A stretch of 64,000 nucleotides of DNA from Tomocerus qinae (Eukaryota > Arthropoda > Collembola > Entomobryomorpha > Tomoceridae), in contig CM034548.1 of NCBI GenBank assembly GCA_020055645.1, forward strand, positions 12,462,001 to 12,526,000, given 5' to 3'. Positions 44,101-53,754 of the stretch are shown here, piece by piece. The translations under genes were made by a program, and so were the position numbers. Position 1 is the first letter of the stretch, and every line of letters begins with the position of its first letter. Below the pieces are notes generated by a model. The model did not search any database. It saw nothing but the letters and a program-made list of their open reading frames with translations, and was not told where the DNA came from.

Positions 44101-46604
44101 AAAACGTAGTCATTTTAATAGCTGTTAATATACAAATTTCTCAATTTCTAATAAATAGATGCAAAAATAGCTAATAGGCGTTTTAGGATGTTATTAATAT
44201 CTGTACTAAGTAGCTAGTGGTCAAATTTTCCATTAGCACAATGATAATTCATATCTGTTGTGCAACACCCAATGTTGGGCGAATTTAAAAATACTTTAAT
44301 CTTCCTTATACTTGAAAAAACGTGGCTCCGGTTCCCTTCATTAAAATGGTCCATTTTTGGCCCTTTATTCCATTCTTTTTTTTGTATTATTATTATTACA
44401 GTCATCTTTATGGACTGTTTTTAGTTAAATATAAAAATACCACCATTTACGTCTACAATGTGTTATCTATATCTAATCTTAATATGTAAAAAAGTTAAAA
44501 CTTCACCGTAAGCACGATAAAATCTTAACAATGGGAATAAACAATTTTGACATTGAACGCCATCCTTTCTAATTTGCCAGAATTGCTGAAATTCTGCTGT
44601 GACTATTTATATTGACAATTTTAATACCCAGCTACATGATAACTCGTTTAAATTCGAATTGTCAGCATTGGGAGTTGTACAACAATTAGTGTTGTATTAT
44701 TATATGTAATAATCATTCAATTGCGTCTAATAATTGAGTATGACAAACTTAAATACGTAATACTAGTTATAGGTAAAATATTTACTGAATTATGTAACGA
44801 CACACGAAAAAATTATAAATTAAGTGAGCTATTGGTAATTACAAGGATTTTACCTACTATATACTATGTGTATAATCGTGAATTAAAGTTGGTCTTAGTA
44901 AATACAAATCCTAATTAAAATTGCTTCCTTAAATATATATGCATGTCCTGTAATTATAAAAATGTCTATTAATGTACATTCTATTCAAAGTGACATAAAA
45001 TAATGGCATTGTCAACTGGACAAAGTAAAAATGCAACTCCGATAAGAAACTATAAGTATGCATCTGTAACTGCTATGACTCGTTCTGTCTCAAATGTTCA
45101 TACAGCAAATTGAAAAAGTTTCTGTGAATTTTGTGTAAATGTTAATTGATTATATTGGAATAGTTACTTCTATGTTTACGGTGTTAATTGTGTATTAACA
45201 CGTAAAAACACGAGAAAATACTTAGCAGTTTAATTTACATTAAAATTCAGAAGGATTTATAATTTTGAGCACAGTTGATCAAAAATGTGAACAATAATAA
45301 ATATTGTGAGTTTCTTGCAATATTGAAAGCATTAGAACTTTTGCGATTGTATTGAAGATAGAGATGGAAGGTTTTCGGAAAGAGTCAGTATACTTATTGT
45401 CTTAGAGGAACTAATCTCCTGTAATTATCATTCTACTTTGAAGTCGATGTTTATACTACATAATTACTAGCTCTGCTTCAGCTGGTACTGAATATCGCAA
45501 AAGCTTTCCTATGATAATTAATTGCGACAGGTGAAATTGTATGTAAAATAAAAAAATATATGATCTATCAATATTTAAATGCAAACTGTGTAAGTATGTA
45601 GAAAACTGATTACTGATTAGTATTTCAGCAACAACGATTCTTTGTTTGACTTTCAAAGAAAATAATATAATCGGATAATTGTGATGGATATTCTGTTCAA
45701 AATCTATGAAATAATTATGAAAGAAAATATCTAATTACAATGTCATAGAGAAAAATATAAATCACGCTTCTAGAGAATTTAACTCAAATTATCCGTACAT
45801 ACAGCTACCTATAATTATAATAGTAATGAAAACTTGTGGTAGACATAATGCTAATTAAAAGAGAGTTAGTAGATTGTAGTAAAATGTAAAGTGAGAGTTA
45901 TTCAATACCTGGACTAAAATTACCTAAAACATTTAACAATGTACCACGGTAGAGGACCTGACCTAATTATGTAACACCTGACCCATCCTGACTTATTAGA
46001 ATCTGTATCTGTCATTATGGAAATTGTAGGAAATACAAAGCAAAATGTTATACGGATCGTCAGAACAGAATTTACAGTAGTTAATACAAATGGAGTACCT
46101 CTGTAGAAAGACCAAAAAGGATTCAAATCCCACGTCAGAGCCAATGACATTTGTGCTCTTCTATCTTCTACGTAAAAATAAATTGTATTACTTCTGACTT
46201 ACATTAAATTATGTCAATTTATATTATATCTGTATGTACACATTCAATATAACTATCGTGCCGTATCGTATAGTAATGTTTAATGTATGGACTAACTCTC
46301 GGCGTCTCGACCTGTCGGTAAGGTCACTATACTAGAATTATTTTATACTGTTGAGTGCAATGCCTATATCCACGATAATAAATAAGTTTTTGAGTAAGAC
46401 TATTTCATTCACCTACTCCTTCATTTAATATTAGCAACAATAATACCACAACCATTCTAACCATAAACACATTCCATGTCAGTTAAACTCTCAATTTCAA
46501 CAATCGCCACTAAATATTAAGGCAGTATAGTTAACTGGCGACTAAAATCAACACAAGTTTATAATTCTTATTTATTTTCATACTGAAATGGTCACTACTT
46601 GAAT
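38101..46604. other. AT-rich DNA without recognised genes
   Basis: Beyond a possible distal 3' UTR (AATAAA at 38989) I see no coding region. Open frames are under about 75 codons and consist of A/T-biased codons. Items visible are a short GC-rich hairpin near 39202-39226 (GGACGACC then GGTTGTCC), a perfect CRE-type palindrome TGACGTCA at 42825-42832, and several TAATATTAT motifs. Confidence 0.6.
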
Positions 46605-46740
46605 CAGGGACGTATTTAGGGGAAGTGCTTTGCATAAATTATAAGAAAGTTAACAATTTTTCTCAAATTGTCAAAAAAAACTTTCGCTCTCAGCCCATTT
46701 TAGACTCATTTTCGAAAACATTGCCATAGTTTTCTGCGAA
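46605..46740 (+). mobile_element. Degraded transposon end (CAGGGACGTATTTAGG family)
   Basis: The sequence starts CAGGGACGTATTTAGGGG. It then has an A/T body, a TTTCGCTC stretch and GACTCATTTT. This order loosely follows the element at 61625-61873, whose ends read CTGTATTGAG and, in reverse complement, CAGTACCGTATTTAG. The right end is not identifiable, so the end coordinate is approximate. It is probably an old, decayed copy of the same or a related non-autonomous family. Confidence 0.35.
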
Positions 46741-49660
46741 TACATGCGTCAAACAAAATTTAGTACCCACTAGTTAAATTTCCTCGATACGTGTCTGATT
46801 TCAATTATTTGCAAGTCAGCAAATATTTATTATGCGATCATTTGTTCATTCATTATGCAATGCCATAGGAACTTGATGTAATTACATAATTAAGATTCTT
46901 AGGATTTTTTATCATTTAAGTTCGTATTTTAAACCTTCGTCTCTTCATTTTCAATTTAGCTACAATGTCGAATGTCGATTGTGTTTAGAGAGAAACTGGA
47001 ATGGAATTGCGTATTACGTAGAAAATTGAGCGTGTCTTGTCTGACGGTTGAGACACGTAAAGCGAGAAGGGAAAACCATCCTCTTGTCTTATTAAATCTC
47101 CAACTTGTTATTTCCTAATGTGGTGCGTTGCTGGCTGCACTTTCCAGATGATTATGATGCGATGATGAAGCTCTGCCTGCCTCCGGATTCCTTTTTTGGA
47201 ATGGGGAAATACCTTCTTATCAGAACTTACGCTCCAATGATTTTTGCATTTTTTCATTGGAATGAGTGCATTGGTACCTATAAAATGACATTATGTGATG
47301 TATCCTATAAATAAGCAGAATATATGTCGGTAGTATACATATTTGCAGACACAGTATGTTATTCGACCATATCATGCTATATCTAATAGGTATCTGCAGT
47401 AATATTCTCTGGATACACATAATAACATTGCCTCCACCAGTTTTTTCTAGAATGATGATGTACATCATTCAGAAGCGTAGTGTACACGTAATGTAATACT
47501 TACGTTATAGCAATAAGCACTGGGGAACTTCTTTCAATTTCAACATCATTATAATGGCAACTGTTCCTGTGCAACTTTCAATTTTTTGTGTCTGATCTAA
47601 ACAAGCCGTCAATATATTCGAAGCATGAAAGATGGTTACCGATTTCAATCCCATTTGATAAAAACTACATTTGGGCTTTAGGCCGACTTCTTACTTTTGA
47701 CCCTGGTCAAATTAGGTAAAAATAAAACCGACGCATTTTTATGTTCGACGTGAATTAAACTGCAAACCTCAACATATTGTACTAAATAGTAATTAAACAT
47801 CCGATTTATTTCAGTAAGAAATGCATCAAAATTAGATTATTTAAAATTTAGAATTTAGATTACACATGGTAAACAGCCTATGATATATTTTACATCATTT
47901 TTACCGCATTCTGGGTTGGTTTTAATAGGCACTACGCAAGTTTTCACCATTTTAACCATACCACTACCAAACACTGCCATTAATCGTTCCTTTGCATTGC
48001 TAGATCCCATAAAATGGGATATCCATAATAAATAGCACAGCATTCTACTTAGCAATTGCATATTGTGTATCTGCTAGATTAGTTTGTGACTTTCTTGCAA
48101 TTTGATGGCTGCCCTTTCTCAATGAATTTTTTCATGGTACAGTTGAGTAAATGTGTATAATAATAAGTATTCAGCAATATGAATATGAAAAGTATATAAT
48201 ATGCTGAGGATCCCCGCTTTAATACAATTTAATTAGTCCTATATTACTACTTTGTTTTGTTTTTGTTAGATTTACATAACATCTTTTTGCCAAGTTTTAA
48301 ATGTTGAAAATGTAAATAGTAGAACAATAGATATTTATGTTTGGAAAAGGTACAGAGCATGACGAAAAAAGACGGAGCGGAAGCAGAACATATAAATAGG
48401 TCTCTCCACTTGAGACTCACTGAAGAAGCGTAAGGAGAAGGCGGTTCTTAAAGGTGGTGTGATGACAACGAACGATATTTCTCGTGCACTACTATGCCCA
48501 CATCTCATTCCTTGAATTCACACGATACCTCTCTGTGAATTCCAAGTCTCATCATCCTACTAGCCATTCGTCATAACCATAAGAGTTCAAATCAACTACA
48601 CATGGGAGATTGTAGGGAATTTCAGCACAAGGTAAATAACATGGAATATCCGAACTCAAATAAAGTAGTTTATGATATGCTAAATGAATTGCGTTCATGT
48701 TAATGAAATACCTACCTACTGGTTCACTATTATTCAACCAACAGCTAAAAGGCTAATTGTATAAGAGAGATGGACATATTTATTGTCAACTCATCTTAAA
48801 CTTAACTTTTGACAAAATTTACAATAACTTTTCCATACAACAACTTCAAGTAAATTTTATTAATATTTGCTTTTACAGAATGAATTAATATTACAGGATA
48901 TTTTTAGAAGTTAAATTTTCATAGATATTTAATATGCTTATCAGTGAATAATGCTGTAGCAAGCAGAAACAATATTTGACGCACATTTAGGTTAATAACT
49001 TCAAACATCATTTTGTTATCAAATTTATTTGTTTCCATTCAATAACTCCAGACATTAAAACAGAAAAAGAATACAAAATACTCCTTGCTATAAATATTTG
49101 GAAATTAAATATAGAAAACTGGTACATTTTCATGTGTATAAGAGTTGTTGGTGAACTGCCCTGAAATTTCTACATATAAAATGGAAGAGATTATTTTTTA
49201 TAATCTCAAAGGTGAATTCTAAAAAATGTTCCAAAAATTTAAGTTTTTGGGCTTTAAGTAGCAGCGTTGAGTACAACTGGTTTAAAACATTACAAAGCTT
49301 ACCAATGAATGTGCATGATGTTCCTGAATTTCATTAAATTGTGGAATACCTATCTCATTAGTACTATTAGAACAACCTTTGGCTCTGGAAATTGGAACAA
49401 CTCCTCTTTGTCGTTTGAATAGCTAAAAGGCGGTTGGCTATAAAAAACAGTTGTATGTAATCACATTTTTGCTACTTTCCTGGAGGGACAGAACAGGGAC
49501 ATTTTGTCCTAAAAACATTATTTAATTAATTCTAGATTTCTCAAAGATTCAAAATGTTTGGCTTTGCTCTTACTTTTCTTATTTCCCAGTTCCCACATTT
49601 CTTATTCCCAGGTATGCAACAAAATAAGTGTGAATACTTAGTTCAGATTATCTCTCAAAA
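46741..49660. other. Non-coding interval with a possible core promoter
   Basis: No gene is recognised. Near 48392 a TATAAATAG box is followed about 25-30 bp later by TCACTG, an initiator-like sequence, in a locally GC-richer patch. It could be the promoter of the repeat-containing gene whose first recognised coding exon starts at 51088. A donor-like GTAAAT after CACAAG at about 48631 would then end a 5' UTR exon. This link is inference. Confidence 0.4.
48392..48420 (+). promoter_or_regulatory. Candidate TATA/initiator core promoter
   Basis: TATAAATAG is followed by GAGACTCACTG at a spacing typical of a TATA-initiator pair. The surrounding 100 bp is less AT-rich than the region. The only downstream + strand gene is the repeat gene 2.7 kb away. 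There is no transcript evidence, and TATA-like words are frequent in AT-rich DNA. Confidence 0.25.
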
Positions 49661-49668
49661 AACTCTAA

Positions 49669-50613
49669 ATGAATTATGCTTTTTGGACTTGTGACCGACC
49701 GCAGTGGCATGGCATTGGCAACCAACCAGCAGATCTCTCATGTAAATTGCCAACTAGTAAAAATATAGAATACATTCGAGATCCACCGACATCGGAAGAT
49801 TTTCCGCTAATTGTACCCACAGGCATTGAGTGGCTACATGGAATCAGGAGGGCCGGGCTAACAACTTTCAAACCACTCATTTTCTCTTCTGTGCCTGTTG
49901 TAACTGCAAAAAGCGTAAGGATCAACATAATATGGCTTCCGAGTGATTTGCGTACTTGTATTACGAAAGCATAATAATATTATGTCGACGCCATTCTTGC
50001 TTCTGGAGTATGTCCCGTTTAGCCGGTTACTCACGGCTTGTTACCAGTTAACATCCAAAATGGCTATCTAAACTAACCATGTCATCCCGCATGTGTGGAG
50101 TCCAGATTGTAGTAGGGCCGTATTATGAACCTCGTCTTAAGTGCGGAGGACTCCACAAGACGTCCAAAATACGTGGAAATCGGCTAGTAACAGTCGTAAT
50201 TAAGGGCCTTACTAACTTCCATACACTACAGACAGGATGACAGAGGGCACGGATAGATGGTCAGTGTCATAATATTCTCACCAAAAAACATTAATGCTGG
50301 TTACGAAACTATGAAATGTCGTATTTGCATTGCAAAGACAGTTTTCTCCTAACTCATGACAGACAGACGCTACCTCTCGAACCTGAATGCTCCGGCCATT
50401 GTCACACTACACCAATTGTCGGACCAGGTATCTTTGGTGTTTATGTTACTGCTGACTGCTAAATTAATTGATACATCTCTGTCCTTTAAGATTAGCGTAT
50501 CAAAATTTTTGGAGCTCGAATACGTTCAGATAGATGAAATTGTGTCATTAGTCATTAGTCGAGTAATCGTGACAAAGCAGGAGTATACAAATACACGTAA
50601 GAGACACCTTTAG
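49669..50613. other. GC-richer island with open frames on both strands
   Basis: Within AT-rich surroundings this stretch is clearly richer in G/C. It has a 101-codon + strand frame (49669-49974), an 84-codon - strand frame (49674-49928) starting with a hydrophobic MLILTLFAV segment, and an 85-codon + frame (50356-50613). I recognise none of them. A perfect 10-bp inverted repeat, TGTGGAGTCC (50094-50103) and GGACTCCACA (50148-50157), lies between. It could be an undetected exon, a decayed transposon or a small secreted-peptide gene on the minus strand. Confidence 0.25.
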
Positions 50614-51087
50614 CTTTAGCTCTAACCACAGCTCTAACAAAACTCAGATTTTGATCAAACTACAAACTGGGGCGTTCTACAAATATGAAAACAACATCCA
50701 GAATCCCTATTCTATTTTATTATGTAATCCTATCCTGGATACTTTATTTTGGAAGAATCATAGATTAAGATTACTATAATCGCAATCGCGACCACGATTG
50801 AATTTTTTGTATGCTTTTTGTCTCCCGTTTTACGGGGCAATAAACAGCCGAGAATGAGTAACTAAATACAGCGAATTATTGTAGGATTTTCAAAACTTCG
50901 TAAAAAAGTGCTAAGTAATTGAAATAACTTGCGTTTCGTTCGAGGTTGTTAAGAGTGTTTTTTAACTTAGCATAAGTAAAGCATGTGTAATTTTATCTTG
51001 TCATTTTCGTTATCTTCACGCAAATATTAACTTTCAGCAAAAATTTATGGTAAAGAAATCTAATTTATTCTCTTCTTTTATTCCTAG

Positions 51088-52452
51088 ATACCCGAAATGG
51101 ATTTTCATAAATATAAATGTAGACCTCTTCTTCGTTACAACAAATACCTTCGTGTTACTGAAATGGGGTTACCCCTTGTACCATATATGCATGGTCAACA
51201 AGCAGTGTACCCTTTACCAAGAAACGAAAATATAAATTCCGAAAATTCGATCTCGCAAAATGAAACAGAAGAATCCCAAATCTTTATGGATTGTCCCTCA
51301 AAGGGTGAGCAAACTCCGGTAGGAAATATCCCGGATTGTATAACTGAAGTTGATGGAAAGAAGGGCCCCTTGATTCTAACTCAGCCAACGCCGGTAAGCA
51401 GTACCCCAGATTATATAACTGACGATTATGGATATAAGGACGTCTTAATAGTGGATCCACCACAGCCAACCCCGGTAAGCAGTACCCCGGATTACATAAC
51501 TGAAGATTATGGATACAAGGACACCTTAATTCCGAATCCAGTACATTCATTCCCTGTAAGCCTTACCCCAGATTACGTAAGTGAAGATGATGAAAATCAG
51601 AACGCCGTATTATTGGACCCAGCACTACCAACCTCGGTAAATGTGGTATAATCAACGATATTAAATCATAGAATCAAATTCTCTAAATAGGTGCCCTACA
51701 TACCCGTGTTCGCGTTACCCATATTTTACGTGCTCTGAATCTTGTATTAAAAACTTATTTTTAAGGCAATGAAATATTACCTGCTTAGCAGAACGGATGT
51801 GTATTTTCAATAGTAAATTATATCTTAACACGCCCAAAAATGATTTTCAAAATTTTTGAAAACATGGCATTACTAGAATTAAGAAGTGTTAAAAAATCTC
51901 AAATCTTAAAAAAAAACTCGTTTCTATTTAAAAATTTGTACTGAATTATTCGGCAACATTATCATACCTGAAAGCATCTAACTTAAATTTTGTTCTCTTT
52001 TTAGATTGAAAATATGATTTCCCATTACATGTATAATTTACCGATACAACCGCAAGCAATGAGCGAAAGATGGAGATCGGAATTGGATGTAGAAGATTTA
52101 GATTTGCTAAATAACACGATGGAATTTAACAAGCCCTCACCTTCGCCACAAAGCTTCCCTAGTGACACTCGGCAGGAAGATGTTAACCCTCTTTTCTCAG
52201 CCTACGAGCCAAGCAGGGTAACGTTTAATATTCTGTCAATGTTAATTTATCCTGTAATTATAAGCTATTTATTTGGATATACATAATATTGTCTATTAAT
52301 GACTTGTCTCGTATTTAAAGGAATCAAAATTACATTCCCGGAAATATAAGTGCAAAATCGTTCGTCGTTATCATAAAGGAATGCAGGTATCTCAGATGGG
52401 ACTACCTAAACTGCCCTATGTGCACGGAGATGGGGACGAAGAAATTCCGTGA
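51088..52452 (+). CDS. Unrecognised three-exon gene with tandem repeats and a duplicated module
   Basis: The exons are 51088-51636, 52005-52217 and 52321-52452. All junctions are phase 0 with GT-AG borders and the frame is continuous to TGA. Starting at ATG 51097 (context GAAATGG) the product is about 294 residues. Exon 1 opens with a 30-residue module (KYKC, RYNK, MGLPLVPYMHG), then four tandem repeats of 25-27 residues built on TPV-S-STPDYITEDYGYKD. Exon 2 is acidic and Ser/Pro-rich. Exon 3 carries a second copy of the module (KYKC, RYHK, MGLPKLPYVHG), identical to the first at 16 of 30 positions without gaps, and then the stop. No signal peptide, membrane segment or known domain is visible. 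I do not recognise the family and propose no function. It lies 1.1 kb upstream of the phospholipase start on the same strand. An upstream coding exon joining at 51088 cannot be excluded. Confidence 0.75.
51097..51636 (+). CDS. Repeat gene exon 1
   Basis: The acceptor TTCCTAG ends at 51087, after a pyrimidine-rich tract, and the donor GTAAAT starts at 51637. The exon gives 180 residues from ATG 51097. The frame is open from the splice site (IPE before Met), so ATG 51097 may be the start or an internal Met. The antisense open frame at 51284-51550 is a shadow of the tandem repeats. Confidence 0.75.
51301..51636 (+). repeat. 75/81-bp coding tandem repeats
   Basis: A Pro-Val codon pair recurs with its GT at 51319, 51394, 51475, 51556 and 51637. 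The spacings are 75, 81, 81 and 81 bp, all multiples of three. Units 2 and 3 are nearly identical (both contain CCGGTAAGCAGTACCCC), while units 1 and 4 are more diverged. Each unit encodes a PDY(I/V)(T/S)E-type motif followed by Asp/Tyr residues and an aliphatic LI stretch. Confidence 0.95.
52005..52217 (+). CDS. Repeat gene exon 2
   Basis: The acceptor follows TTCTCTTTTTAG and the donor is GTAACG at 52218; both borders are phase 0. The exon encodes 71 residues opening IENMISHYMYN, which weakly resembles the IPEMDFHKYKC opening of exon 1. An acidic DVEDLDLL segment and a Ser/Pro-rich segment follow. If skipped, the frame is kept. Confidence 0.7.
52321..52452 (+). CDS. Repeat gene exon 3 (module copy 2) and stop
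   Basis: It follows a 103-bp intron whose acceptor (GTATTTAAAG) has only a modest pyrimidine tract. It encodes ESKLHSRKYKC, RYHKG and MGLPKLPYVHG, then an acidic DGDEEIP tail and TGA. The match to the exon 1 module is the main evidence that this exon is real. Confidence 0.72.
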   Translation, partial: ESKLHSRKYKCKIVRRYHKGMQVSQMGLPKLPYVHGDGDEEIP

Positions 52453-53536
52453 TCTTGAAGTGCTAAAGGTTGCATTCGACTTGAAATGATATTTGTAAGT
52501 ACAGATAACGCCAGTAAATTGTTTTACACGTTCTATATTTACAAGAATTGATGATCATCCATTTGTCTATTTTAGACCGTCTCTCTAAGAATTTCAAACA
52601 ACGACCATTTTTTTCATTATTTGTATTCATTATGTTATAGAATTTAGAATTTCACTCTTGATTGACTGCATTAGTAATGAATTGTAGAATATATGTTGTT
52701 TTGTAGTTTGATTAATAATTATTATAATGATTTACCACACGAGGCTATGAAAACTTTGTGTTCTACTTATTTTAATGTTGATAAATTTAGTTTTGCAATA
52801 ATTAATTGTGTGACCATTGAATTTAATTGGTGCATGATGCTTTAGTTAATATTAGGAGCTTAGAGATTGAAAGGATTTTATTGAGATGATCTGATTTGAG
52901 CGAGTAAAGTGATAATGAGCATAAGTACTTAGAGTAATTACTTAGGACTAGTAACACGTACTGTTACTTTATTCCTACGGTATTGAGATTGTTTCTTTTA
53001 ATAGAAAGCAATGCACCCATGTACTAGTCATAGTCATGAGTATCGTACGATAAGTTCCTGTGGGGTAAAGTGAAGTGACTCAGCCTGGCTGGACAGACGT
53101 ATACACACTACAGAGAATACAGACAGCAGAGTTGGAGAGAACTCCTCTTCCCTTGTATTTGACTATTCGTGATGTTATAAAATACATACCGGTTCTACAG
53201 ATGCCACAGTCAGCAGCCGGCTTCCCAACAGAACACATCGCTTCCTTTTACCAAGTTCTGCGCAAACCTCGCAAATCTCAACCATAATATTATCCACAGT
53301 AAAAATTAAATCATATAAATACCAACAATCTTAATGACCATATTACACAATTACTAATAATATTTTATCACGCATTTGTTTACATGAGAATTATCAACGC
53401 TCTTCAATTCAACAATTAATTTTAAACAGTTTGAGAAATCTCAGTTTTGAAAATTCACCTGTGAATAAAATCCAAAGTGTCATTGACTGATATATTTAAA
53501 AAACAAATTTTTGAGAAATAACTGCAGTTCAGGACA
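52453..53536. other. Intergenic gap between repeat gene and phospholipase
   Basis: It holds the 3' UTR of the repeat gene and the 5' side of the phospholipase gene. A less AT-rich 70-codon + frame lies at 53075-53287 (opening GTG, rich in Pro, Gln and Arg, ending KPRKSQP). It has no ATG start, no firm splice site and no recognised family. AATAAA at 53464-53469 could serve the repeat gene. A TATATTTAAA box near 53490, about 30 bp before an initiator-like TGCAGTTCAG, could be the phospholipase promoter. Confidence 0.5.
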
Positions 53537-53754
53537 ATGTTAGTAAAAGAATCAGGATCTTTCGTGAATTTAGTTATTTATTTCGTAGTTGGATTTGTGT
53601 TTTTGGTTGTCCAAACGAAGTCGGAAGACGACAGGCTTGTCAACTACATTACAACAGCAGAATTAGCAGATGGGGAGCATGAGACTCGCATGAGATTTGG
53701 AGATGTTATCGTCAGAGAGGCTTCTGTCACAGAAAACTATGAGAAAGGCATTCG
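53537..53754 (+). CDS. PLA2G3-like: Phospholipase A2 exon 1 (signal peptide)
   Basis: ATG 53537 has A at -3. Residues 9-25 are strongly hydrophobic (LVIYFVVGFVFLVV core) and are followed by a polar SEDD stretch where signal cleavage would be expected. The donor is GTAAGT at 53755. The codon for Arg73 is split CG|C across a 6.0 kb intron. Confidence 0.85.

Noticed and set aside
46110-46135. GGATTCAAATCCC resembling a T arm
   Set aside because: Only a 3-bp stem around the loop and no convincing D-arm or acceptor stem.
51284-51550. Minus-strand 88-codon frame with repeats
   Set aside because: Antisense shadow of the phase-preserving coding repeats of the + strand gene.
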